This document shows, in pieces, positions 23,370 to 36,710 of a DNA stretch of 64,000 nucleotides. Position numbers and translations under genes: made by a program. The notes under the pieces were generated by a model. It made no database searches. It was not told the DNA's origin and saw only the letters and a program-made list of their open reading frames with translations. Position 1 is the first letter of the stretch. Each line of letters starts with the position of its first letter. The stretch comes from [Phialemoniopsis] sp. UDSM-2020 (taxonomy: Eukaryota; Ascomycota; Sordariomycetes; Thyridiales; Thyridiaceae): NCBI GenBank assembly GCA_018873225.1, contig JAEILZ010000008.1:1984001-2048000 (forward strand). Reading direction: 5' to 3'.

Positions 23370-26300
23370 CACCTGCGTCGTAGAATAAAGGGATGCATGT
23401 GTGACAAGACCCAGGAAGAGAACCCGATTCAGGGTAGCAAAAGTCCAGGGATACGATAGGGCATGCAGTCGAAAAAGACTGTCATGGCAATGCCTAGATC
23501 GGTGGTTCGAGCTAGACAAACGTGGGATGAACCGTCAAGTGGTCTCGAGGCTTGCATGCTGTCATCTTCTGGGGTAAGTGCAGTCAAGCCACCTGAGGCT
23601 GAAGCATGTGGCTTGTGTGTGATTACTAAGCGAGCCCCTTATCACGTCTAGAGCTCACAGTTCACGAAATGCGACCTGATCATCACGGACAGACGGGCCA
23701 AAAAGGAAGGAACAAATGTAATAATCATCTCCTACACTTCTATATGTCAGCATATTATCACATTTGGGTACGTAAATTATGCAATAAGATCCTTGATCAC
23801 GATACACTCGCTTGACTAGGCAGTGGTGTTGGAATCATCCCTTGATCACACCTGGGCAGACATGCACATGCACACACGCGCTTATGTACAGCTGAGAGCC
23901 CCTTCGAACCTTGTTTGGGATATTGTCCCTCTGCTTCGCTGGGTGTTCCTTCAGATGTGTCCTATCTGCATCTTCAAGCGGGGATCCGTCACTGGCATTA
24001 CCTTCTTACCCCTAACCACAACGTTTACCACCACGGATGCAGTGTCGACTTCATGTACCTTGAAACGCAAATCCGTTCTCGTTTCTCAAATCCTATATAA
24101 TCACAGAAATATGAGTGGTCGAGATCCTTGACATGTCTGGTTTGCTTCGTCGCATCACTCGCGAGCACCCTTCACAGTTCCACAGCAGGGAGGTTTTGTT
24201 ATTGGACTGCTCAGTGTGATAGCCTTATGTCAACACGAGCCACACACATGCCGTTGCTTTACTGGCAGGCAAGTCAGGAGATTATATCTTCCTTCAGCCC
24301 GAGTCGAGTCACCTTTCTGACATGGGGTTGTCACACTTGATGGCTGTTGGCACCGTCTGCCTTTGTTCAAGGAATGAAGTCATCCGACGCTTGCGGCCGT
24401 TTGGCGGCAAGGGCCGGATCGCGGATCGCGCCTTGTCTACATTAATTCTTCTAGCGCGTGATAAGTCGGTGTCAAACCGCATACAGCCTGCCTGCTGAGT
24501 GGTGTTCACATGTCTGGTGTGGTTTATCTCTTGGGTGCTATTTGATTATCCTCAGATGGTGTGGCACATGCAGCCCTTTCGGTCCTGCAGAAAGACTGGG
24601 TTTCAGTCCCTACTCACAGAGCTCAGAATAGTGCAATGGCAGTGTTCGAGTGACGCGAAGGAAGTGACGTCCTTTGTGTTACCATGTTCTTGACGGCGCT
24701 CAGAAACTCAAGGGAAGCAGACTCGCAATCTCGGGCCGTGCAGCCAACGTCACGAGCCTGAGCAATATCCAGACAACAGGTATGCCCGGCAAATTGAATC
24801 TCGGTGCCGGTACTGTATCTAGGCTGCGTGGCGACAAGGACAAGCTTATTCTCGACCCAGCAGTCTGGATGCCTTAAAACAACAAATTAACCCGAAATGC
24901 GAACCACGCTGGGAGGATATGGGGTTGCCGCAGACCAGTCACCCCGTGGCAGATGATCCAAATGTTGCGCCGAGGCTTGCAGCCCATCCGTACCGATGAT
25001 GCTTCGTCTGATCTATTGAGCGGAGACATCTTCGAATGTCGACAGCGTTAATCTACATCTCGCATCGGCACCCCATCTCAAGCCGATGTGCAAAGTCGAA
25101 ACTTCGGTAGCTTCACAACTCGATTTTCTAATGGCGCCTGGAAGGCGACCAAAGGCGGAAATGACACTCATCTACAGCATCACCCCAGGTCTAGATCCTT
25201 GTTCCGCCACTCGTTCCGGGACCGGTGAAGGGCTCTGGACAGTCGACGAACACTTTGCCGCAGCAGGCACGGGACGCGGATCAAATGGCTGAATTCAGGC
25301 GCCTGGTCATTTTACGGGAAATCTGCCTATTTGTCGGAGCAAGCGAGCAACCTTTGGCAGGCGAACAGTCCTCGCTGTGTGCTTCGCCCATGCCGTCGCG
25401 GCCTACACCTGCGTCCGTGTGATAGCGGTGTTCACACCTTCTTCACACTTCATCTTCCCTGCTGGCCGTTTTATAACTTATTGGGGGGGGCCGTCCCGCG
25501 GGGCGATCTCAACGGTAAGGCGGACGGGTGGCTTGGTGTAAGTGTGTACATTGCGCACTTTAATCCGGCGCGGGAACCTGTACCGTCTCCCCCAGAACCA
25601 CAAGAGTTATTTTCAGAACCGGGGAAAATATAAAGGCCACCGCAACGCGGAGGCGGAGGAGGCTACTGCTGCAGAAAATACCGAGGTGCGTGCGGTGGAT
25701 AAGCCTCAATCTACTCCGTAACGCAATTTGCGAGTCTGCCTTGTGCGACGTGAAGTCGTGCCGCGGCTTTGCGTTTGTCGAACATCAACAACATTCACGG
25801 CACCAAGAGCAACATGCGTGCGGTATCCCCGTGGTGCAGGAGATACTGAAACTCACAACAAAGCAACCTTGAATACGAGCCCACCGTGTCGAGAGACAAA
25901 GTACCTTTTGTGCGCGCACTTGATCCTGCGGGTGGCCCAAAAGGGCAGCTATTACAGATTCTCTCTGCATTTCTTTCCACTTTTTCGTGATGCTCATTTC
26001 CCACACTGTCGGTACCGAGGGGCGACAAAAGCAGGGAAAAATAAGTCAGAAGGAAAGGCAAAACACACGCCCCCGTCCGTACTCGCGCAAAACCCGGCGC
26101 GCACTCGCAATCGGGAGGTTCCCCTCCCCCCGTCCCGGTCCATTTTAGCCCCTCTGTCGCACTGCAGACACACAGAGGCAGGCAGCTAGCTGTCCCACTG
26201 CTACCACCCAAAACCCTCGGGTCGAGCCATCCGGCATCCGCCTCCCTGGACTCCTGTACTGGAGAAATGGGATGACCGGGGGAGTCAGTTGGACAGACAA

Positions 26301-27412
26301 GAGAGACAGGGCCCGTTGGAACAAGCCCTCCCACAAAGACACAGGATGGGTGGTGTCGCTGCAACGCTTTTAAGCGCCGCCCCCAAACTCTCGGGAAGGG
26401 CTTGAGTCCAGGATGCGCCCAGGCGACTCACAGCGTGACACGAAGCAGGCAAGCGACGTCTTCGATCTCTCCGGCCATATGGGGGAAAGACCAGGTCCAA
26501 CGACCGTCTGGTAGCAGGAGCGGTGAGTTGCAGCAAGCCTGACATCACTTGATCTCCCACGTGGAATACGGTCGACTTACAAGGCCAACGTCAACATCTC
26601 TTACACGCACGTTTTGTTGGTCTGATCAGAAGGGTGAGCTGCTTGCGTCACATAACCTGGTTGATCGGAGGTGCATCTTCGTATCTCTTTCTGCAATCAG
26701 AGACCGCATTTCAAGTGCCGGTCGTCTGACTACCTACTTTGCAAAGTACATCCAAAATAGTAACAGAAGAAATGCATGTGCTGCACTGCCCTCCAAAAGC
26801 GTCGTCTCTGGGTATCGAGCAAGTAACGTCAATATCATGAGCACTATACCTGTGCTACCTCCAGAATATCCCTCGTGTCCAATATGGATGCAAAGCAAAG
26901 GAATGGATGAACAGAAAAAAAACAGACAGACTGATATTCCCCGCATGATTGGACAGCGAGCCACGTTTGAACCCAACCCCCTCTCGGCTGCCTTGCGTGG
27001 TGAGAGGCATTCGAGGAGGGTTGGCTACACGTAACACTCGCTAGCCGTCTAGAAAAACACGAAAACAATATAAAGCGAAACAAAGCATTCAGGTATCTTG
27101 CAAAGAACCACCGCACCACCAATACCAATGATCATGTATCCTCCAAGTCGAGATGGCGTAAGCCTGTGGCCAATGTCTTTGGCTTTAAAATGCAAGTCGC
27201 TGTTCCGAACCTGCGTCATCAAACATAAATCCTCGGTAACAGTAAAAGAGTGTATCCTCGCATCAAATAGGACAGGAAACCGCTGCCACAGGTTGGGTCA
27301 TGGCGAGAGATCCTGGTAGAAGAGAAAGAATTGTAAAACGGACGTGTGTCGATACACTGGCTGGAAAGGTCCATGGATACAGCCCTCGCGTCATGACCGT
27401 TGGCCCGGACGT
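23370..27412. other. 4-kb intergenic region upstream of the EDEM-like gene
   Basis: It serves as the 5' flank of the EDEM-like gene and the 3' flank of the Myb-like gene. Opposed ORFs near 25.7-26.4 kb reach 189 codons but overlap each other and carry no motif. A TATA-like AAAATATAAAGG occurs near 25625, with no supportable gene behind it. Confidence 0.5.
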
Positions 27413-29202
27413 CTATGCCGATGTGTTGTATTGTTTATGCTGCAGTCTATGAGCCATCAGTTGCTCGCAAGCTTGACGGGCCACTCGCTCGCTCTGGTGG
27501 CTGCTTACAGACTGGTTAGGTCCAATACCGCTCCTAGTAAAGCTGATGTCCATCATCTCCGGCGTTGAATGGAAGGTCGGAGAATGACTTTCTTCCTTGA
27601 TGGGGTACTTGCGATCAAGCTGATCGAGAACTTCTTCTTCCTGGTCAGTGGGATACTCTGGTTCTTCGGATAGAGTCATTGTCGTATCGGCGACGACCTC
27701 GTATGTTGCTTGAGCGCCCGTCATGTGGTGAGGAAAGGGGTATTGAGCATGTGAATGTGTCATATCCATAGGTCGTGGCCAGCTGAGGAGTGCGTTGTTG
27801 CGTTGCTGCTGTTGTGCAGCTCGTTTGCGTTGAGCGAGACGGCTTCGACGGCGGATCTTTGTCTGCTCGTCCATGGTTGGTTCTTCCAGGCCCATTTTGA
27901 CCAACTGAGCCTCGATATGTGGTGCCTTCCACTCCCACATTTGAGCACCGCCAAGTTCCTTCATTCTTGCGATGATTCGGGCGTAGCGGCGTTCTTCTTC
28001 ATAAAGATAAGCCTGTCTCAGTATCTCCTTCTATCGATGAAGTCAGTTACATGCTTGCAGATGGCACCGAGTGGGAGTTGGATTTTCACTGACCTCGCTC
28101 TCCGGCCAGACACCGTGCTTGCAGACAGCTCGCGATATCTTCATTTGCAGAGCAGCCTTCTCCTTGACCACCCCGAATCGCTTCTCGTAGCCACTCTTCA
28201 TCTGGTCCCACATCCCTTTACCTTTCTCATCGACGTATTTTCTCCTTAAATCAAAGAGAAATTTGTCCTCCTCGCTTGCTTTATCACTGAGCATCAAGAG
28301 TGGCACTTGTACCTCGCCTGGCCCCTTCATGGAGGTTGTATTGAGGTGGCTGCCTGCTTTGTGTCCGCGGGTGTTGTCTTTGGACTTCTTGCTTCTATCA
28401 CGGGTCTTCTTCGAGGTCTTGCTTCCGAGATTGTGTCCTGGACGACTGAGCATCGTGGGATGAGGTTCAGCGAGTATGGGTGCGTGTGAGGGTCCTGCCG
28501 TGGTGTGGACTATACCAGTTCTCCCGGACATTTGCGAATCAGGGGTCGGCGCGGGCTTGATGAAGAAGCCGGGATCGACGTTCACGTAGTTTTGGTAGCC
28601 ATTGGTCGGCCCCGGATAATCGGACTCAGTGGACGGTTCGGATACCCCATAGTGGCCATAGTATGGCACAGGTGCATTGGCGTCCTTTGGGGACGAACCC
28701 ATGTAGGCCATGTCGAAATGGGTTTCTTGATGCTGGGGGTGGACGGTCATGGGCGAGGACTCCTGGCTCGACACGCTCACATCGTACCCTCCGAAAAACA
28801 TTCTGCTGCTTCCGGGAGGCGTTGGCTGCTGTGCACTGGTAGTGGAGGGATGATAACCCTGACGAAGCGGCTTAGGCGCTCTTTGATGTATGGGCGGAGA
28901 ACCAGCAGCGGAGACTGGTGTGAGTAGGCTTGAGTCCGCCGTGGCAGGATAGTTGAAGCTTGAGACCTGGACTTCAAATTAGCTGCTGCCAGTAGCTCTC
29001 ACAGAACGGACCGCCAAGATACCAATGCCCTCGGACAGACTGAGGCACTTACGGCACTAAAGGGAGTGAGATCTTGGGGTGTGGCGTATGCAACAGCAGT
29101 CGGCGTGCTGCCAGAGCATGTACCATGAACTAGATGTGTATCAACGTGCATGCGCTCTGTTTGCTGCTGGCCGTTTGGCGCGATAAATGAGGAGTCTGAC
29201 AT
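27413..29202 (-). CDS. Myb/SANT-like fungal regulator
   Basis: I build the gene from exons complement 29202-29053, 28966-28094 and 28030-27413 (546 residues). Donors are GTAAGT and GTCAGT; acceptors are CCAG and ATAG; both junctions are phase 0. Exon 2 continues upstream of the internal ATG at 28801, because the frame reads VSSFNYPATADSS and QQPTPPGSS with no stop. The first 230 residues are Ser/Pro/Tyr-rich and probably disordered. A basic stretch (SKTSKKTRDRSKKSKDNTRG) is followed at about 275-400 by a helical region: SEEDKFLFDLRRKYVDEKG, GMWDQMKSGYEKRFG, then EKEILRQAYLYEEERRYARI, with the Trp and charged spacing of tandem Myb/SANT-like folds. A nuclear DNA-binding or chromatin role is inferred from this; targets are unknown. 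The gene has a very long upstream region. Confidence 0.78.
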
Positions 29203-30751
29203 GACCAGACAGGTGATCTAACTCGATACTCTTTGAGATCAAGGCTGTAGAAGTGCAAAGCAAATGGATGACTCCGAGTGATGTTAGGGTAGAAGAAGGT
29301 GTTATGAGGTTGGGAGTATTGGAAGCCTGGTACACCGTGAACCGAGTGTGACGATGGGCGAGTATTATATGTTTGTGATGGAAGAGAAACTTTGGCATCG
29401 ACGAGCCAATCTCCAAGTCTGCCTTTCGCGGTCGACTTTTCAGGCCCAGTCTCCAGAGAAGGATGGACTCGAAGTGCGAGGGGACACAGCCTTGTACCAG
29501 AGGAAGGTTACAGTCAGGTCTATTAAAGTGGAAGAGAGAGAGTCGAGGATGGGATTAAGAAGTGGAACAGGCAGTGGTCTCCATGTGAACAATGTGGAGA
29601 ACATGCCATGGTTCCTAGGGCCATTCCTGGGAACGACCTACGATGCATGTACAGAATTTTGAAAGATGCTCGATATGAGGTACTTCGTGCCTGGCTTATG
29701 CCCTTGTAGATCGGCCAGGCAGGGGGCCACAAGAGAACATTCAGCCAACAGGGGGGGGGAGGACAGTGACTTTGGTTCTTCTTTCATATGCGGGGGCATG
29801 GTTGTGGGTGCGCATAACCGCCGACCGCTCCTCAACGGCCTGGGCTCTGTCCTGCCGTGGGCAGGGGTGGCATCATGGAGCAGGGGGGGAGGATCAGAAG
29901 CAGGCAAGCCAAGATGGTGGTGCATCGAGATATTCCGCACAGGCATGCATGTGTAGACAGCTCGACCTACCACGGTACATGTCCCGACAAACTGAGGGAC
30001 CACCCTGCGAAGCCGTTACTACCTATAGTCAAGCTCAAGTAGGGTCACAGCTGGTTGCATATGTCGGTGGCCTTGAAGCGCCTACGCTGGGCTTTCAATG
30101 CGGGATAGGTATGCTCATCGAAGCTTGGGTCTGGGACGGTTAAGGTACAGGGGTGTAAAGACTCAGACAAGGACACTACAGCTTGCGGCCGAATCTAGTG
30201 GAGTCTGGAGAGTACGGAGTGAGTCTAGCATCTCATTTCTGACTGCAGTCTGGTAAAAAGTGGAGAGGAGGACAAATCAACGGGCACGGAAAGACTTGAG
30301 GGTCAGATAGGTCGACGCCTGTAGCAGAGGGGGTATGTAGATAGGTCACTTGGCGAGGCAAGTTCCGTTCATCGGATGGGGGTGTGTTGTCAAGCAAAAA
30401 AAGACAGAGATCGCAAACAATCCCCGAGTCTTTCGTGGGTGTGGTGGTGGTGTGAACCCATAAGGTGGGCGAGTAGGAGGGATGAACAAGACTCAGCAGA
30501 GACGGGGGCTCGTGAGAGGAATACGAGCAGAAGTGTCCCAGAGCAGTGGTGCCGAACATTGGAAATCAAAGGCAGATGTATGTTGGATGGGTCGCAGAAA
30601 AGGGCAGAGGGCAGAACGCAGGAAGACTGGACGAAAGGATTTTCGGGAACAGAAACGGTCCCGATATACCAACGGCTAGGGCCCATTGATGGCATGGCAT
30701 GCCACTCACGCATCTAGAGTGGCTTTGCATCTAGTCAAGTAAGGGTAGGGT

Positions 30752-30773
30752 ATCTACCTAGATGTAGGTAGAT
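30752..30773. repeat. short inverted repeat ATCTACCT/AGGTAGAT
   Basis: Two perfect 8-bp arms are separated by AGATGT. Similar CTACCTA/TAGGTAG palindromes are scattered through many Sordariomycete genomes; a role is not known to me. Confidence 0.6.
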
Positions 30774-33036
30774 GAACGCGGACCGTTACCGGGGAGGGGT
30801 GTGTCACAAAAGCCAAAATGTGATACGATCAGCCCAATAACGGGTGAACCAGGGAAAAGATGTAGCGAGAGATATCATGGATGTAAATTTACCCCCAAGT
30901 CATGGCCCTTGTGGGTGTGATGGAGGTGTGTAAAAGGGAAATAAGATTGGACATGAAAAAAGACCCGACCAGTCGAAAACAGCTGCATATTGGCAGGGCG
31001 AGCAAGCAAACAAACGACGAGAACAGCGGCCAAGTTAGAGAGGGCATAAGAAGGGAACAAAAGATCCATGATTGCCGAAAATAAGAGCCACAGTTGAGTA
31101 AGAGAGGAGGGAGGGAGGGTGTGGGAGCAAGGAAGAAGATGGTGTGTGGCTACACGAAAGCAGAGCAGAGGAGACGAGTTCAGAAAGATTCATTCTCTCT
31201 GTCTCTTTCTCCCTTGCAAGATCAGGTAACTAGCGGAAGGCAGACAAGGACGAGAAAAAAAGAGCTGCCATGCCTGTCAAGGCAAGGGTGCAAAAGCAGA
31301 CGTGGAGGGGGGAGGGCGCGGGCAGGAAGGTGGTCGGCCGGACAGGTTCTTTCTGTCTTTCTGCTCTCTCTGATGGCGGAAGGAGCAGGGGTTGGTGTTT
31401 GGAGAAGTGGGTCACGACTTGGGTGGGTGGGGATTAATCCTGGCAGGTACCCACGGCACCCTGCCAGCGCAACCATGATTGCAAAATCCACTGTGAGCAG
31501 CACTGAGCCCATACTCGAGGCAATTCCGCCGTTGTATTCGACGAGACCATTTTGATCTGCCTACGAGGTACTGCGTATAGGTGGGTTTATGGGTGCATCG
31601 CCGTCTCCTAGGCTGCCGATGCTAGGTTCTCCGAGGTAGGACCAAGATACCTAATGACAGCATTTTTGCAAGTTCATCTAGATTAGATCGGGTTTCGACC
31701 TATCTGAGGCCTGGAAGGACTGGACACACGTATTCCTGTCCTGGATTCAAAAATTTTCAGGTGTCCTAGAGGAGACTCACCCAAAATGCTTAATTTGCTA
31801 CACAGGACAGGACTGGGCTGAGCCCCAGGCGGTAGATCAAGGGCCGTACTGCAACATAGAGCGTGGTTGCTTGCCGCGCATTGCATCCTCGCTATCCCTT
31901 TGGGGGCGAGGTCGAAACACTGACCAAATGGGATCAGTCCCGACAAAGTTCAAGATGAAACGCGTTGAAAGGGGGCTGTGAGCTGCTGGCATATGCGGAC
32001 AGCCGTAACTCTGAATAGCAGCACATGTCCAAAAACGGGCGGGACAGTTGGTTCTCTTTCGTAGCGGATACACCACGGGAATCGGGATCTGACAGACCTT
32101 TGACGCCATGTGGCCTGATACCTGACATCGGCGGAGGGGCAAGGTGCCTGGCTGCTCAAGGAGATTGGTACGAAGCCCTGTGTGGGCCATCATAGATCGG
32201 AAGCTTTGACGCGCTGCTTAGCCTGGGGCGCGATCAGCACGGACGGTGTGACAGGTAGTAGGAAGAAACCTTATGCGGAGCCACTTGAGATTGAAACGCG
32301 GGAATGGAGATTGATCGTTCTGTGCACATGGAATTAGTAAAGCAACATTCTAGAACTGTTTACGATGCCTCGTTCCCCAACGAGTCGCTGGTATAAGCAT
32401 CTAATTCGGGAGCTTGTGGATCGAAACGGGCGACGGGCTTGAGCGACGGCTGCTGCCGCGATTACAGATTGGGAGGGGAAAGGCATTGGGCACACTCAAT
32501 ATGACAAAGCAAAAGGTACTTCAATACACTAGGCTACCCCGGCCCAGGTGCGATGCGCACATTTTACGTCCAGCCTTGGCCAGAGCTGAGGTCTAGTAGA
32601 TGTACCTGTGCCACCTCAAAACCGCGACCAGGGGCGCGCAACACAAGATGGTGTAGGTTTCCGTCGCTGATCGCAAGCATGGTGTCACGAGCCCCATCGC
32701 GCGAGTTTGCGTCCATGCACACCCGCGACACCCTGGGGGCCAATCTCCATTCTCGTCGCAAGTTTCTGACGCAATGATCGACCAGTCCGGGCTCAATCTG
32801 TGCATCTTGACCATCCCTTTTTGTACTTATTTGGCCACCACCGTACCAGTAACGAATGGGATCGCAAAGACAAATCCAAGAAAGAAACAGACGGGAAGCT
32901 CTTAGCAATCCAAATTCGGGACCGAAGAATAGAATAGCAAAATCAAGATGCAATTTGCGTCATGGACAGGCTGGTGCCTATCGGTTCGTCGCAAAAGGGG
33001 CCGCAGACCGGGGGTGGTGATTTTGTCTAGGTGCCA

Positions 33037-33056
33037 ATGCTACCTACCCGTAGCAT
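33037..33056. repeat. short inverted repeat ATGCTAC/GTAGCAT
   Basis: Perfect 7-bp arms flank CTACCC. It is followed by another GTAGGTA and CTACCCACC motif within 25 bp. Confidence 0.55.
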
Positions 33057-36000
33057 CCGTAGGTACTTCCTACCCACCTAAACGAGGGAAAAGTTGGCGA
33101 GTCGAACGGACCCTGCGAACGGCAATCCACATTGAGCAGGAGAAGAGAGAAAAGGGGGGGAAAATTAGGGCAAAAGGACAGGGAAACGCAGAGGGGACAG
33201 AGAACGGGCTCAGGCTGCCGGACCAGTCAAGGTCGAGATGAACTTCAGGTGGCCCCACCTTACCAGACTGTCGGGACGCGCTAGTAGGGACACCCCTGAA
33301 GAACGGGCGGTGCGGTGTGGTTCAACTGGCCCTTCCCTCCGCTGGTCTCGCTGCACACGGGGCAGCCGTTGGTGGGATTACGCCTTGCCCCGCACCCGCT
33401 AAGCCCGAACTATGCCTAGCCTCGTCCCTTTACCCGCGCGCTTCAATGTGACATGCCAGTTCATTGGCCTCAAAGGCGACAAGCGAATAGGCACTGCCGT
33501 TTTCTATGCTGCGTCTGCCTACTTCGTCGTCGCATCCATTGCCTACTTGGAGCCAACGGCATCGAATTCTTCACGCAATCGTACAGATAGGCGGCTTCAG
33601 GCACCACCAACGCCAGTCCAACGGCATCGCGCAACCCGGGATGGCATGCGTGTTGGAGCGTTTGCGACGAAGATCAATGTCGGTAGAATGACACCCTGCT
33701 CCCATCTTAAGGAACATCCTTGTTGATCATCCAGGCACAACTCGGGTGTTCGCCCACTGAGGCCAGACTACCTGGTCGATAGCCGAGACTGTGCCACTCA
33801 AAGCCTGCCTGTAAGGCTTACGGCGCGCATGCTGTCAGTCCCCTTGCCCTGAACCGCGCACCCGGACGCTGAAGAACCGGTTTGGATATTTGCAACCCTA
33901 TCCCAGAAGCTCACAGCCTGGGGCTGATGGGGGCCGTTGGCTCGGCCGCATGGCCCCAATGTTTGAGATCATGCACTGAAGCGCCGGGAACGAACTGCTG
34001 GGACCATCGATTGGTATCTAGTTCTCGTGAGAAGCTCCAACTCCTCCACCGCTGCGTCTCTCGCCAACCATGTAGCACTCACCGCGTCTGAAATTGCAAT
34101 CAATGAGGGCATTCCACATCAAGGTTGGCACTGCTAGTCCTCGTCGAGCCGAGGATGACACTTCACTGCCGTAATTCCGTCTTATACATCTCGTTTTAAG
34201 ACGGCATAAGCGCTGAAAGCGCGATCGGCATGCCATCTTTATCGCGAGATCCTACCTTTTGGGTAACCTTCGCGGGTCGAGTTATGTGAACATCGTCGGC
34301 CTCGTCGCGGGCCGCGGTATGGCGACCAACATCGTCAGTCACGAAGAGCGGAATACCACCGAGGCTTGGAGATGTCTTGCGATCTCTGATCTGAACTGTC
34401 CTGAGGATCCTTGCCATACACACACTCTCTCTCTTTCTCTCTCTGATATGCACCGTCACTGCGTATGCAGCTCCTGCCGGACGAGCAAACATGACAGAAT
34501 GCCGACACCACAGGGCGGTAAAAAAACGCCACTCTTCCGAATCCAGAACACAAGACATGGATGCCATCACATACTCGATCCACCTTCAAGAGACAACCGG
34601 CAAAAGTCGATCTTGTGAGTAGCAGAAAAGGTACATTCTGTGGATGTAGACTGCATCTTTGGAGGCTCTTCTCCAGTCATCGCGACGTATTTCGCCAAGG
34701 AGGTCTTGCCCATCGTGCCACCTGCCATTCTCGATCTGCCAAATCCGGCAAAAGCAACCACCATGTCGAGACTTACCAGGGACACTCTCCTTGTCTCCTA
34801 TCGGCGTTTGCTGTGCCTCGGAGTTTCTTTGGGAATTGCCGCGACTCGAGAGCGCCATTCATGCAACCACCTCGACCTGAGGGAATCCCTCCACGACCAT
34901 CTGCCGTTCACACCAAGGGAGCCCCTTACACCTATCCACACCTTGCGACTAGCCCAGTTCAGTAACGCTCCCAGGTGGTGATGAGCGCTGCCGAACTTGC
35001 TTTGACAGGCAAAATGGGCCTCTCCATGTCACCGGCTGCAGGAGTGGCAGTGCGTTCAACCAACACTAAGACAGTAACTTCGGATAATCGGGAAGACTGC
35101 CATCGCCTTTCTTGCCCCCTAGCCTGTAGTTTGCTCCCATCACTGTCGAGCTTTCCTTAACTCGTGCTACTGGCACGGATGTGCCCGACGTGGGCTCGAA
35201 GGGGGGTGTGTGCCCAGGGCGAGCCGGCTCGTTAGGACTTTGTCACAGACCCCTGAGCACTGCCCATTGGTCACCCCCGATCGTTGGCGGAGCGATCACT
35301 CCCCTTCTCGTGTCAGAGACGGGGTGGACTGAACAGCTGCCTGTAAGTGACCAGTCATCCTGGCTCGCCCCCTTTCGAGGAGCTTCTAGCCTTCACCACG
35401 CGGGCATCATTGGACGATAGCCAGGACACCCACTCGAGGTCGGCGATCTCGAGCATTGGTCTGCAAGCCTGCAATCAAGAGCCGACACTAGTCGTGGAAG
35501 GACGGTGCGCCACATCGACAGTGATGCCGGAGCAACTGAGTGACACCCATGGAGTGTGCTCTAGTCCCGATCCCACCCCCTTGTAGGAAGCAGTGAGAAG
35601 CCCTGTCTAACGGCCGGAGCGGCGAAAATTCAGACCTACATGCCCAATACGATGGTGAGACAAAGGAACTGACCGAGTATCTGCGTGACAACCACCTGGC
35701 AGGCAGGATTTCCTTCGCATACAACCCAAGCATGTGTGTTAGCTCTTTTGCCAAGCCCACTGCATATGTTGTTCCCATGGTGGGCATAGGTCTTTGACAG
35801 GTGTCGTAGTCCGGCCGAAAGAGATCCTGGTAGTGGCATGTAAAACAGGCCCATAGTAGGCGATGCCCGTCGGCATTAGTCCAAGCTTGCAATTATCTTG
35901 CGTGCAAAAGCCGTGACCGTGACTCCGCCGATGATCAGAAAGCTGCCTCGCGAGCGCTTGATCCTTACCCATCGACTCATCACATTATATAGACCAACCC

Positions 36001-36710
36001 GAGTATTGTTTGTTTTGAGTGGCTGGACATCCGGTCGCGTTGCGAGCGACCTTTCGTGGCCCGGCCCCGACCACGGCCGGGCGGGCCCCCTTTTTCCGCA
36101 GTGCTGAGTAGGCGGAGACAAGATCTCTGCGCCCCTTCGCCAATTGCGCCAAAAGAAAAAGAATGCCTCGCAGAACATGATCAGTTCGGTATTGGACTCG
36201 GTACGGACCGCCCAGATGATCTGCCACTTCTGATGTAGACGGCCAACGTGAAGAGCTTGCAGGAGCAACAACTCTGGGCATCGTGAGTACGCCAACGCCG
36301 CCAACAACGCCAACAAAGGTATGTTAGCTCTACGTAGTATTCACAATCGAGTCCACGTCTCCTCTGGTGTTTCATGATTTTGTGCCCTGATCATCACGTC
36401 ATGGCTGACTTGCATGTTTGAGGAGCTGGTGGGTGTCGCTTGGTGAACAACATTTCACTCATCTTCAGACTCGCTGGAGCATAATCTATGAACGAATGGT
36501 GACGGTTCAAGCTTTGTATCTCTGATTACACCCCGTGACAGGACACTCGTCCTCTGAGCTGCAAATTATTAAACACGGGGTATTCTACCTGCTGCAATAA
36601 AGTCAATTACCATAGTGCCAGTTGGAAAATGTGCCACCATAACCGATATCTGCTTTTGTGCCTTTTGTGCCTTATCAAGCCTGCAATCTGGCGTCTCGAG
36701 GTCTGCTATC

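Larger units (their letters stand above)
29203..36710. other. 7.5-kb stretch without a supportable gene
   Basis: It separates the start of the Myb-like gene from the 3' end of the Leu3-type regulator. ORFs are short and overlapping on both strands, and none shows a family motif or coherent splice structure. Small inverted repeats of the TACCTA type lie at 30752-30773 and 33037-33056, and CT/CA simple repeats lie near 31190 and 34430. The proximal few hundred bases before 29202 are likely promoter and leader. Confidence 0.5.

Noticed and set aside
25620..25640. TATA-like AAAATATAAAGG
   Set aside because: No supportable gene follows on either strand.
25728..26364. Overlapping ORFs of 153 (+) and 189 (-) codons
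   Set aside because: Antisense overlap and composition typical of chance frames; no family signature.
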